Both the position numbers and the translations under genes were made by a program. DNA of 64,000 nucleotides from Xylophilus sp. GTDB taxonomy: Bacteria; Pseudomonadota; Gammaproteobacteria; Burkholderiales; Burkholderiaceae_C. Positions 16,472-23,755 of this stretch are shown in pieces; positions within the stretch are counted from its first letter, which is position 1, and each line of letters starts with the position of its first letter. The stretch covers positions 62,001-126,000 of the forward strand of contig WNDY01000004.1 in NCBI GenBank assembly GCA_009914555.1, in the 5' to 3' direction. Below the pieces are notes generated by a model. That model ran no database searches. It saw only the letters and a program-made list of their open reading frames with translations, and had not been told where the DNA came from.

Positions 16472-18277
16472 TCAGGAAAAAAAGAACTCGCTGTCCATGA
16501 CACGGGTCACGTCGAGGGAGCCCAGCGGCGGCACGGCGGGCACATCGGCCTCGCCGGAGTGCGCGATGACGCTCTCGCGCCACTGCTCCAGCGCCGGGCC
16601 GCTATACATCCGCACGAACTGGTCGCGGATGTGGTGGGCCAGCCGGTCGGTGGCACCTGCGTGGGCGCCGAACGAGTCGTGAACGAAGGCCATGTCGCGC
16701 ACGCCCTCCTCCTTCATCGCCACGGCGGTCAGGGCGAGGTGGGCGGCGTCGTAGCTGTGGACGACGTTGGGCGCGGCGCTCGACTTCTGCTTGCGCTTGT
16801 CGATACCGGCCGTCTCGTTCGGGACCTGGGTCTGGAACTTGACCAGCGCGGCCCCGAGCAGGCATTCCACGCGCTTCGAGTCGCTTTTGACATACGCCTG
16901 CCGCACGGTGAACCCGCTCGGCGTCGTCCAGGTCATGGGCTTCTCGCGGTCGGCCAGGAACGCGGCGACCTCCTGGAAGTAGCCCATCGCCGCGCGGGGG
17001 GCGCCGATGTTCGCGTCCAGGGCGGCGACCACCACGTCCTTGAGGTACTCGGCCGCGCGGTAGCGCTCGGCGCCGTTCTCGAAGTGGTTGCAGAAGCCGT
17101 CGGCGATGAGCTGGGACTTGATGCCGGGCGCCGTGACGCCGTAGGGCGTGGTCATGACGGCCCGCTTTACGGTCTTGCGCTCGATGTGGTCCAGCCACTT
17201 CGCGGCGATGGCCCGCACCGCCTCGTCGGCGTGCGAGGTGGCATCCAGGGCGATCCGCTGCTTCGCCACGTCCTTCACGTCCGTGTAGATGTCGGCGCGG
17301 ACACCGGGGATCGGCTCCACGTTCACGGCGCGGGCCGAGAGCGGGTCCTTCATCATCGCGGACAGGTGCTGGATGCCCGAGCACGTCGCGTCCAGGCGCA
17401 CCGGGATGTGCGACAGGAACGACGGCACGGCCCGCTCGCCGTTGGCGACCTCGAAGTCGGCCAGCCGCGCCAGCTCGAAGCACAGGGACAGGGCCTCCCA
17501 CGGCGAATCGGCGCCGGCCCAGAAGTCCTGGCAGGCCAGAGGATCGCGGGCGGTCGCCAGGATTTGCGTGAGGTTGTCGCTGGTCCAGTCGGCCCGGGCC
17601 TGCATGGCGATCTTGTCCTGGCCGAAGGCGTTGGCGGTCGCCACGTAGAGCCACCACTGCCCGTTCGGGCCGAGGCGCTCGGGCTCGGCGAAGGTCAGCA
17701 GGCCCTTGACCAGCGAGTCGCCCTGCGTGTGGATGTCCTGGGCGGTCGGGTAGAAGCGCCCTCGGAAGTCGCAGGTGTGGGGGAACCATAGCACCGGGGC
17801 CGTGGCGAGCTGCTGGCCCAGGTCGAGCAGGCGGAACAGCTTGAAGCGCTCACCCTCGATCTGCTTGTTCTTCGAGTAGACCTCGGCGCGGGGGCGGATA
17901 TAAGCGACGTAGGCCGCCTTCTCCTCGGGCGTGGCGTCCTCGGCCTTGGCGCGAGCCTTGAGCGCCGCGAAGGCATCGTCGTCCATGCGGAGCGGCTCGG
18001 GTAGGTTGTTGGCCGGCGGGATGCAGTCGAGGCGGCGGCCGATCTTCACGGCCTCCTCCACCGTGCGCAGCACGTCCTTGTTCATGGTCCACCGGGTCTT
18101 CTGCACCCAGTTCAGCGCCTCCAGGGACGCGCCATCCAGGGGGCGCTCGATGCGAGCGGTGTGCGCGGAGCGGAACTCGGCGGCCTTCACGGCTGCGGAG
18201 CGGAGGGTCAGGTAGCCACCAGCGATGCGAGTCATACGGTTGAGCAGTAGGTGATTCGTGCTACTAGCGGGCAGCAC
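16472..18277 (-). CDS. T7-type RNA polymerase, catalytic C-terminal part (split gene)
   Basis: The 601-residue product has the palm and fingers of single-subunit phage RNA polymerases: motif A RLDATCSGIQHLSAM with catalytic Asp (about residue 296), KRAVMTTPYG with the conserved Lys and Tyr (about 371 and 379), and VHDSFGA with the second catalytic Asp. It begins where T7 residue ~275-280 (GGGYW) would be, so the N-terminal promoter-binding domain is missing and is encoded separately at 19051-19962. The start is GTG 18277 or ATG 18235. The T7 C-terminal FAFA foot is replaced by EFFFS. Confidence 0.93.
   Translation of the reverse strand: MLPASSTNHLLLNRMTRIAGGYLTLRSAAVKAAEFRSAHTARIERPLDGASLEALNWVQKTRWTMNKDVLRTVEEAVKIGRRLDCIPPANNLPEPLRMDDDAFAALKARAKAEDATPEEKAAYVAYIRPRAEVYSKNKQIEGERFKLFRLLDLGQQLATAPVLWFPHTCDFRGRFYPTAQDIHTQGDSLVKGLLTFAEPERLGPNGQWWLYVATANAFGQDKIAMQARADWTSDNLTQILATARDPLACQDFWAGADSPWEALSLCFELARLADFEVANGERAVPSFLSHIPVRLDATCSGIQHLSAMMKDPLSARAVNVEPIPGVRADIYTDVKDVAKQRIALDATSHADEAVRAIAAKWLDHIERKTVKRAVMTTPYGVTAPGIKSQLIADGFCNHFENGAERYRAAEYLKDVVVAALDANIGAPRAAMGYFQEVAAFLADREKPMTWTTPSGFTVRQAYVKSDSKRVECLLGAALVKFQTQVPNETAGIDKRKQKSSAAPNVVHSYDAAHLALTAVAMKEEGVRDMAFVHDSFGAHAGATDRLAHHIRDQFVRMYSGPALEQWRESVIAHSGEADVPAVPPLGSLDVTRVMDSEFFFS
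18250..18265 (-). repeat. 16-bp junction repeat, copy 2 (T7-promoter-like)
   Basis: Minus-strand AGTAGCACGAATCACC is identical to the copy at 19040-19055. The TAGCACGAATCAC part matches 10 of 13 positions of the T7 promoter from -17 to -5 (TAATACGACTCAC). It follows the BRO gene hairpin and overlaps the possible GTG start of the polymerase C-terminal part. Confidence 0.7.
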
Positions 18278-18283
18278 AAAGAC

Positions 18284-18308
18284 GGGCGGGGCCTTGCGGC
18301 GCCCGCCC
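18284..18308 (-). terminator. Very stable hairpin after the BRO gene
   Basis: On the minus strand GGGCGGG pairs with CCCGCCC, then after a one-base bulge GCC pairs with GGC, closing a GCAA tetraloop of the GNRA type. It is followed by GTCTTTGTG, so the T-run is weak. It could be a terminator or a processing or blocking hairpin between BRO and the polymerase C-terminal gene. Confidence 0.55.
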
Positions 18309-18334
18309 AGGTAGGGGAGAGAGAGGTGGAGGGG

Positions 18335-19015
18335 TTAGCGCAGTCCGATGGACTCGGCCGCGCGGTCCAGGGTCTCGCGGGCGAACACGCGGGCTTCCGT
18401 GTAGGCCGGCCCGATGGCGAGGCCCGTGGGTTGTGTTCGGGTCAACCGCTCGCGGCCGGCGGCCAGACTCAGGGAGCCCGCCACCTGTCCGAGGCGGACC
18501 TTCACGCCACGGGGTAGTCCGCGCAGCCCTCGCGCGGCCAGCCACTCCCGTGTGGTCATGGTCTGCTCGGCCGCCGGGTCCAGCCCCCGCGCCTGCGGCG
18601 TGAGCCGGGCGACCTTGCGCTGGAGGGCTTCCATCGCCTTGAGGACCAGGGCGTCCTCGGACATTTCCCCGGTCGCCACCTTCTCCTCGCCCTGCACATA
18701 GGCGCCATCCTTGCGGATCGCCGGGAGGACTACGGAGGTCACCCACTTGCGGAAGGTCTTGGCCTCGGGCTTGCGGGAGCGGAGGACCAGGGCGTACAGG
18801 CCGGATTCGGAGACGATGTTTACTTGCGGCCCGGTGGGGCCTAAGTTGAACTTAGCCTCCTCATCAGCGTCGAGCGTCTGCACCGCCACGCTCACATTGC
18901 TGTGCTGGATCGCCCTGCACACGTCCCGTGCGACGAACCAGGGTTCGCCGTCGCGCTCGATGATGCGCAGGGAGTGGCCGGGGAGGAATTCAAAGGTCTT
19001 GATTGCGTTGGTCAT
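18335..19015 (-). CDS. BRO-N domain protein (antirepressor-like) between the two RNA polymerase halves
   Basis: The 226-residue protein has an N-terminal BRO-N domain (about residues 5-105): LRIIERDGEPWFVARDVCRA, VNIVSESGLYALVLRSRKPE, FRKWVTSVVLPAIRKDG. This domain binds DNA and is common in phage antirepressors. The C-terminal half has a possible helix-turn-helix (TTREWLAARGLRG). Temperate phages use such proteins in lysogeny switches. Here the gene separates the N- and C-terminal parts of the polymerase and is bracketed by identical 16-bp repeats. ATG 19015 has no clear ribosome site. Confidence 0.9.
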   Translation of the reverse strand: MTNAIKTFEFLPGHSLRIIERDGEPWFVARDVCRAIQHSNVSVAVQTLDADEEAKFNLGPTGPQVNIVSESGLYALVLRSRKPEAKTFRKWVTSVVLPAIRKDGAYVQGEEKVATGEMSEDALVLKAMEALQRKVARLTPQARGLDPAAEQTMTTREWLAARGLRGLPRGVKVRLGQVAGSLSLAAGRERLTRTQPTGLAIGPAYTEARVFARETLDRAAESIGLR

Positions 19016-19039
19016 GGCAGTGTCAGCAGGGTTAATGTG

Positions 19040-19055
19040 GGTGATTCGTGCTACT
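19040..19055 (-). repeat. 16-bp junction repeat, copy 1 (T7-promoter-like)
   Basis: Minus-strand AGTAGCACGAATCACC overlaps the stop codon (TAG at 19051-19053) of the polymerase N-terminal gene and ends 25 nt before the BRO start. It is identical to copy 2 at 18250-18265, with 774 nt between the two copies. Confidence 0.7.
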
Positions 19056-19962
19056 CGTCGGCGTCGGAAATGGCATCCGACGCTGCCGGGGGCAGGTAGT
19101 GGTAATCGCGGGGCTCGCAGATCATGGGGAGCATCAGCGGCCGCATCAGCTCGTTTTGGTGATGGCGCTGGGCCACCCATTGCCGGGCGGTGTCGGTGAG
19201 CTGGAACATCTGGCGGGTCTTCGCGCCGTCGCGGACCAGCTTGACCTCGAAGTAGGCATCCTGCTCGACCAGGGCGGACAGGAGGACCATGCCCATGCGC
19301 AGGCGGGTCGCGGTGCTCCAGTCCTCCTTCACGAACAGCTTGGCCTTCTTGGACCACTTGGTGAAGACCCGCTCGTCCACGGTGTCGTTGCGCTTCACCA
19401 TCAGCTCGTGCATGTTGGGCTCCCAGGGGGCGTCGCCCTCCTCGCGCTCCTTCTGGGCGGACTTCTCGCGCTTCTTCCAGGCGTACAGCTCGACCTCGCG
19501 CTGGAGGCGGCCGCCCAGTTCCAGGCAGCAGGACTGGAGGGGTGCCGGCTCGCACCGGCTGAGGGCCGAGAGCACGGCGGTCACGGCAATCACGTCGGCC
19601 TCCAGCAGGAGGAGGACTGCGGTCTCGTCGGGCAGCTTCTTCATCCTCGGGTCGGCCACCCGGGCGTGGGCTTCATCCTGGAGGACCAGGACCCGCTCGA
19701 CCAGCGGGCCGACCAGTTCCTGGGTCAGGCGCTGGCCGGGCTCCAGGTCAGCCAGGGATCGCTGGGCCGTCTTGCCGTCCTGGGTCGTGCGGACCAGCGA
19801 GTACCGATACCGGACGACCCCACGGTCGCGGGCGTACTGCTCCCACTGGCGCTGGGCCTCGGCGTCTTGCGCTCCGGCGGCCTGCGGGATGGCTGTGTCC
19901 AGTGTGCCCACAACTGTGCCCTGTTCATGTGATTGATCCTCTTGAGTGAGGGCGGCGTACAT
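19051..19962 (-). CDS. T7-type RNA polymerase, N-terminal domain part (split gene)
   Basis: The 303-residue product corresponds to the N-terminal domain of phage RNA polymerases: a basic and acidic helical region, then KWSKKAKLFVKEDWSTATRL, AYFEVKLVRDG, FQLTDTARQWVAQRHHQNEL and LMRPLMLPMICEPRDYHYLP, which parallels the T7 segment ending in VVPPKPW. The frame then ends in a short acidic tail with a TAG inside the 16-bp repeat. Together with the C-terminal ORF it makes about 900 residues, compared with 883 in T7. It is the first gene inside the att site; an AAGGGA ribosome site precedes ATG 19962. Confidence 0.88.
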   Translation of the reverse strand: MYAALTQEDQSHEQGTVVGTLDTAIPQAAGAQDAEAQRQWEQYARDRGVVRYRYSLVRTTQDGKTAQRSLADLEPGQRLTQELVGPLVERVLVLQDEAHARVADPRMKKLPDETAVLLLLEADVIAVTAVLSALSRCEPAPLQSCCLELGGRLQREVELYAWKKREKSAQKEREEGDAPWEPNMHELMVKRNDTVDERVFTKWSKKAKLFVKEDWSTATRLRMGMVLLSALVEQDAYFEVKLVRDGAKTRQMFQLTDTARQWVAQRHHQNELMRPLMLPMICEPRDYHYLPPAASDAISDADE

Positions 19963-20007
19963 GGAGATTTCCCTTGTGAATCAATAGCTTAGGACCCGTT
20001 CGTAGGT

Positions 20008-20052
20008 CTTTTAATCCGTTGGTCACAAGTTCGAATCTTGTACGTCCTACCA
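20008..20052 (+). other. Attachment site: 3' half of tRNA-Lys(UUU)
   Basis: The sequence begins with an anticodon loop CTTTTAA, then TCCGT, a variable region, a perfect T-arm (ACAAG-TTCGAAT-CTTGT), the acceptor strand ACGTCCT, discriminator A and CCA. The 5' half of the tRNA is absent: the upstream bases cannot form the D-arm or the partner acceptor strand. This is the displaced gene end typical of phage integration into a tRNA. The intact gene should be at the other prophage end. Confidence 0.88.
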
Positions 20053-20123
20053 TTTCCCCTACATGGATCATGGCCAAGACTACTGCTCCGCAATTCTTGG
20101 CGATACTCCGCAAAAGACAAATG

Positions 20124-20148
20124 AAGCCCGCCGATGTGCGGGCTTTTT
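20124..20148 (+). terminator. Intrinsic terminator after tRNA-Lys fragment
   Basis: AAGCCCGC pairs with GCGGGCTT and runs into five T. It lies 72 nt past the CCA end, probably the native tRNA-Lys terminator left next to the displaced 3' half. Confidence 0.85.
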
Positions 20149-20455
20149 GCCTTCTGGCTATGCCCCCTGGAGGTTGCGATCCTCGGCCGAATACTTACAT
20201 TCATCCAGCATGAGGCCGTAGAAGTCTGGTAGCGGCGCCCCTATGGATCGGCAAGATGCGCCGACCCGATACAAGCGCGCCGAGGGAGACATCAAGAGGT
20301 ACCATCCCGAGGCCGAACGCGGACCCGGCATGATGGAATTGCGCCGGGTCCGCGAAACGGCCGAGGGACGGGCGGCTCAGCCGCTCCCCGGCCCCCGCGA
20401 AATCGTGCAGGCCGATCCTAGGCCGAAGCCGGGCGATGGGCTTGGCTACGGCACA
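20149..20455. other. Non-coding stretch, no supported gene
   Basis: I find no convincing gene here. An ATG frame at 20243 on the plus strand reads about 75 residues of charged sequence with no recognisable domain, then runs antisense through the lipoprotein gene, so it is not called. Confidence 0.4.
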
Positions 20456-20668
20456 TCACCAGCCCCTGCCGGACGGACCGTCCGGCCCGCGCTGGTCATA
20501 TCCGTCCCGGCCCGGGCCGTATCCGTCAGGCCCACCATCTCGTCCTCGACGGTCATAGTCGCGGTCGTAGCCACGATCATGGCCGCCTTGAGGACCTCCT
20601 GGGCCAGGCGGAAGAATGCAGCCTCCCAGCGAGGCCAGCAAAGCGACAACAGCGACGAATCTGAACAT
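20456..20668 (-). CDS. Small Gly/Asp/Arg-rich lipoprotein
   Basis: The 70-residue product starts at ATG 20668 after a good ribosome site (AAAGGAG). It has a signal peptide with a lipobox (ASLGGC, Cys at about residue 18), then a low-complexity tail of Gly, Asp, Arg and Tyr repeats (HDRGYDRDYDRRGRDGG). Such small lipoproteins are common in Burkholderiales; the function is unknown. Confidence 0.7.
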   Translation of the reverse strand: MFRFVAVVALLASLGGCILPPGPGGPQGGHDRGYDRDYDRRGRDGGPDGYGPGRDGYDQRGPDGPSGRGW

Positions 20669-20734
20669 GACGGCTCCTTTCATCTCGGGACAGCACGTCT
20701 GCCGAGTATGGGAAAGATGGCACAGATCGCTGTA

Positions 20735-20776
20735 ACGAGTCGCTGATGCCGTCGAATCGCGGAATCAGCGACTCGT
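20735..20776. repeat. 13-bp perfect inverted repeat
   Basis: ACGAGTCGCTGAT (20735-20747) and ATCAGCGACTCGT (20764-20776) are exact complements separated by 16 nt. No T-run follows on either strand, so it is not an ordinary terminator. It lies upstream of the lipoprotein gene in a non-coding area. Confidence 0.7.
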
Positions 20777-20977
20777 AGGCTCGGACGCAGGTGAGGCCGC
20801 GGGCTCGAGGGTCGTCAGCGGTTTCCGCCAGGGGCCACGGAATTTCCCGATGAACCATGGAAAAGCCACCCACGGAGGGCGACTTGACGGGTGGCGGACT
20901 ACATCCGGTGCGGACTAGCACCGATGCGAGCGGAGTCGTTCAGGCGTACACAGGAGCTATCGCATCAGAGGAATCTT

Positions 20978-21274
20978 ATGGTCGGGATGCTCACGATCCT
21001 GCTGATTGGTGTCGCTCTGGTGGCCTTGCTGGCCGCGGTGCTGGAGCCGCTCGTACGTCGAGCAACCGGCGACCAGCTCCACTCGGCGGCCGTCGCGCAC
21101 CGTGCTCAGTGCCGTGATCGGCGGCACCGCGGTGCCATAGGCCTTCGAGATGTACAGACAGGAATTCGATGGACTACAGTTATCAAAGCTATGGCGCCTT
21201 TTCGTTTTATTCCCGTCCTGGGGATATTCGATATATTTGAATACGGCCGGCATTGCCCGATGAGTCGTCGATAG
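20978..21274 (+). CDS. Possible small membrane protein, 98 aa
   Basis: ATG 20978 follows a ribosome site (AGAGGAA). The first 28 residues form a hydrophobic helix (GMLTILLIGVALVALLAAVL). The remaining sequence is Arg/His-rich and looks less like a natural protein, so the 3' part may be out of frame or decayed. No family is recognised. Confidence 0.35.
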   Translation: MVGMLTILLIGVALVALLAAVLEPLVRRATGDQLHSAAVAHRAQCRDRRHRGAIGLRDVQTGIRWTTVIKAMAPFRFIPVLGIFDIFEYGRHCPMSRR

Positions 21275-21601
21275 ACATGGCGGCATATCGGCCTACACGA
21301 CCGTAGAGCTGCCTCGGACTCCATTCGGCACACCTACGGCTCCCACTGTGCTTGCGGGCGCCATGCCCGTGGCAACTTTGGAGAGCAAATGGCAGGTGGA
21401 CGCAAGGATTGGGATGTGGAGTTGACGCAAGGTGCGGTGACGACGGACGACGCCCGCCGCCCGAGCCTCGACTTGGCCCACAGACGCATGGGTGCGGCAT
21501 CCTCGCCTACAGTCGGGATCGACGCCAGCGCACCGCACCTCACGGCCGGCTGGCGCTCAATGCCTCCGTCGGGCGGCCCCGCCCGCAACATGGAGGCCGA
21601 C
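21275..21601. other. Non-coding stretch, no supported gene
   Basis: This stretch between the possible membrane ORF and the 115-aa ORF has lower GC near 21180-21250 and several overlapping frames with no recognisable product. Nothing further is seen. Confidence 0.4.
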
Positions 21602-21949
21602 ATGGCAATGCAGAACCCTCTTCCCGTTCAGACACGGCTCGCAGGCACCCAGAGCAGGGAATCGGCCATCGAGCAGCAAGTCCGCGCCGACGCCACGGGT
21701 CTGCCCGGCAATGTCGACACTCCCGGCGATGCGCCATCTCTGCCGGAAAATGAAACCAGGGAATTCGTTCCCACGCATCCAGGCGGCGATGCCCGCCCTT
21801 CCCGCAGCAGATCCGATCCGACCGATGCGCCGAGTATCGACCTCGCCCAGCAGCGGGCAAAAGCCGGCGTGGCCGGACAACGGACAACCGAAGACTTCGA
21901 CCGCGGCGAGGTCGCCAGGGAAGAGCGGCGCCGACAGGAAGGCGTGTAG
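21602..21949 (+). CDS. Hypothetical hydrophilic protein, 115 aa
   Basis: ATG 21602 has a GGAGG ribosome site 6 nt upstream and is preferred to longer starts. The product is hydrophilic, Pro/Asp/Arg-rich and probably disordered (GLPGNVDTPGDAPSLPENET, ending in REERRRQEGV). No family is recognised. The base composition is ordinary for the window. Confidence 0.45.
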   Translation: MAMQNPLPVQTRLAGTQSRESAIEQQVRADATGLPGNVDTPGDAPSLPENETREFVPTHPGGDARPSRSRSDPTDAPSIDLAQQRAKAGVAGQRTTEDFDRGEVAREERRRQEGV

Positions 21950-21974
21950 CCGGCGTCGACCGGCACGACGCCAG

Positions 21975-22043
21975 TCAGAGCACTCCGAGCCGCCAGGCCG
22001 CGTAGGCGGCGGCCACGGCGCCGACGATGGAAAGAACGGTCAT
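21975..22043 (-). CDS. Possible 22-aa membrane peptide
   Basis: A 22-codon ATG frame encodes a hydrophobic helix (VLSIVGAVAAAYAAWRLGVL). It is not coupled to a neighbour and has no strong ribosome site. It is included because such one-helix peptides are often missed, with low confidence. Confidence 0.25.
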   Translation of the reverse strand: MTVLSIVGAVAAAYAAWRLGVL

Positions 22044-22111
22044 GAGGCGGGACATGCAGCTCTTCGGAATCGATGCGGGATCCGCAGCGTACTACCGGCG
22101 ACCGGCCTCCC

Positions 22112-23473
22112 TCAGGAGGTCCGCTGTGCCGCCACGACAGCCGCGGCCTTCCGGCTGCGGGCACCGGCTGCACGTCCGGCCGCCTCAGGCAGTTCGAACC
22201 GCTCGATGCGTCCCACGATCAGCCAGTAGCTCAGTACGGCAACGATGCCATGCGCGCCGACGAAGACCAGCGCCCAGTGGAACGAGCCAGTAGCCTGCAG
22301 CAGGTAGCCGATGATCAGTGGCGTGATGATGCCGGCCATGTTGCCGATGGCGTTGAACACGCCGCCTGTCGTGCCAATCAGCGCCTTGGGGGCGGTGTCG
22401 GCCACCACGGTCCAACCCAGCGAGCCGAAGCCCTTGCCGAAGAAGGCCAGCGCCATGAGGCCGATCACCATCCAGTCGGCATCGACGAAGTTGCAGCCGA
22501 TCATCACCGACGTGAGCAGCAGGCCGATGGTGACCGGCACCTTACGGGCCAGCGTCAGCGAGCCCGAGCGCTTGAGCAGCCAGTCGGTCACGAAGCCGGT
22601 GGTCACGCCACCGATGAAGCCGGCGATTGCGGGCACCGAGGCGACGAAGCCCGCGTTCAGGATGGAGAAGCCGCGCTTCTTGACCAGGTAGGTCGGGAAC
22701 CACGACACAAAGAACCAGGTGATCGCATTGATGCAGTACTGGGCGATGAAGATGCCGACCAGCATGCGGCTCTTAAACAGGTCGCGGATCCTCGGCGCAT
22801 CCGGGCTCTTGTCGCTTGCCGTGCGGGCATTCAGATCGGTCAGTGCCCCACCCGCACGGATCGTCTCCAGTTCCTGCTCGGACACGCCGGGATGCGTTGC
22901 TGGCACGTGGAACCAGGCCATCCAGGTGCAGGCCAGCAGCAGGCCCAGGTCACCCATGACAGAGAACACGTGCTCCCAGCCGAAGCGGTGGTCCAGCCAG
23001 CCCATGAGCGGGGTGAACACCGCAAGCGACAGGTACTGCGCGCTGTTGAAGATCGCGCCGGCCACGCCGCGTTCGCTCGAGGGGAACCACATGGCGATCA
23101 CGCGCCCGGAAGCCGGTCCGACAGGCGCCTCGAATATGCCCATGAGAAAGCGCAGCGCCAGCAATGAGACGAAAGCCGATCCGATGAGGCCGACGGCGCC
23201 CTGCAGCATGGTGCAGATCGACCAGAGCACCAATCCGTAGAGCACGGTGCGCTTGGCGCCCAGCTTGTCCACCAGCCAACCGGCAGGGATGTGAGCAAGC
23301 ACGTAGGCCCAGGCGAACGAGGAGAACAGCCAGCCCATCTCGATAAGCGAAAGGCCCAGTTCCTTGGACATGCCCGCGCCGGCGACCGACAGGGTGGCGC
23401 GGTCGCCGGTGCTGAAGGTCAGCACGATGGTGATGAGCGCAAGAATGACGAAGCGCTTGCGGTGAGCGAACAT
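22112..23473 (-). CDS. MFS sugar-acid transporter (GudP/ExuT-type anion:cation symporter)
   Basis: The 453-residue protein has 12 predicted membrane segments and the MFS signature after helix 2 (GWLVDKLGAKRTVLYG). The start FVILALITIVLTFSTGDRAT and the segment EAPVGPASGRVIAMWFP are typical of the anion:cation symporter family that takes up glucarate, galactarate and hexuronates. ATG 23473 is preferred to a longer upstream frame because the first helix begins there. It is transcribed away from the LysR gene and heads the sugar-acid island. Confidence 0.88.
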   Translation of the reverse strand: MFAHRKRFVILALITIVLTFSTGDRATLSVAGAGMSKELGLSLIEMGWLFSSFAWAYVLAHIPAGWLVDKLGAKRTVLYGLVLWSICTMLQGAVGLIGSAFVSLLALRFLMGIFEAPVGPASGRVIAMWFPSSERGVAGAIFNSAQYLSLAVFTPLMGWLDHRFGWEHVFSVMGDLGLLLACTWMAWFHVPATHPGVSEQELETIRAGGALTDLNARTASDKSPDAPRIRDLFKSRMLVGIFIAQYCINAITWFFVSWFPTYLVKKRGFSILNAGFVASVPAIAGFIGGVTTGFVTDWLLKRSGSLTLARKVPVTIGLLLTSVMIGCNFVDADWMVIGLMALAFFGKGFGSLGWTVVADTAPKALIGTTGGVFNAIGNMAGIITPLIIGYLLQATGSFHWALVFVGAHGIVAVLSYWLIVGRIERFELPEAAGRAAGARSRKAAAVVAAQRTS

Positions 23474-23755
23474 GGAAAGTCCTGGAGAAAGTGCCCCGCA
23501 CTGCCGGCCGTCGCCGACGCACTCCCGGCATGCGGGCCGTGCGACGACAAAAATGAGGACCCGGCCGAGCGCTGGCAAGCGCCGGTGGCATGTGCGGCCA
23601 AGTGCTGCGATGCCTGCAGGGACGAGAGAAGAGGGGTCCATCGGAGGGTGGGCCCATTGTCCCGGGCTGGTTGCAGGCGCGCCGTCCCACCGCGGCGCCA
23701 GCCGTAGACTTCGTCCCAAAGGACGGGACGAGGGTTCACATGTAAGAGTTAACCC

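Larger units (their letters stand above)
1..20052 (-). mobile_element. T7-like (Autographiviridae-type) prophage, right end
   Basis: All genes from the window start to 19962 are minus-strand and match a T7-type module set: single-subunit RNA polymerase, gp2.5-like SSB, primase-helicase, Pol I-type DNA polymerase, exonuclease, portal, scaffold, capsid and tail tubes. Many genes overlap by 1 to 4 bases. The right boundary is a tRNA-Lys 3' half at 20008-20052. RusA, a nucleotidyltransferase and an HNH-type nuclease recall phiKMV-like phages, but the polymerase sits at the early end as in T7. Integrase, terminase, internal virion and fibre genes are not visible and should lie to the left. Strictly lytic T7 has no integrated state, so this is a temperate relative or a remnant. 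Confidence 0.93.

Noticed and set aside
18250..19055. Group I intron or intein inside the polymerase
   Set aside because: Only about 90 nt besides the BRO ORF is available, there is no sign of an intron core, and the BRO gene is not in frame with the N-terminal part, so an intein is excluded.
18250..19055. BRO gene as a transposon with 16-bp target duplication
   Set aside because: No inverted terminal repeats or transposase are seen, exact excision does not restore the polymerase frame, and a third related copy lies elsewhere. It remains an alternative but is less likely.
19968..19990. T7-like promoter before the polymerase N-terminal gene (GATTCAC then AAGGGA)
   Set aside because: The spacing to GGG is 2 nt short and the upstream part does not match; the AAGGGA works equally well as a ribosome site.
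19985..20052. Complete tRNA gene at the prophage edge
   Set aside because: The 5' acceptor strand, D-arm and 5' anticodon strand cannot be formed from the upstream bases; only the 3' half is present.
20243..20746. Plus-strand ORF of 167 codons
   Set aside because: No domain, and its second half is antisense to the small lipoprotein that has a signal peptide and ribosome site.
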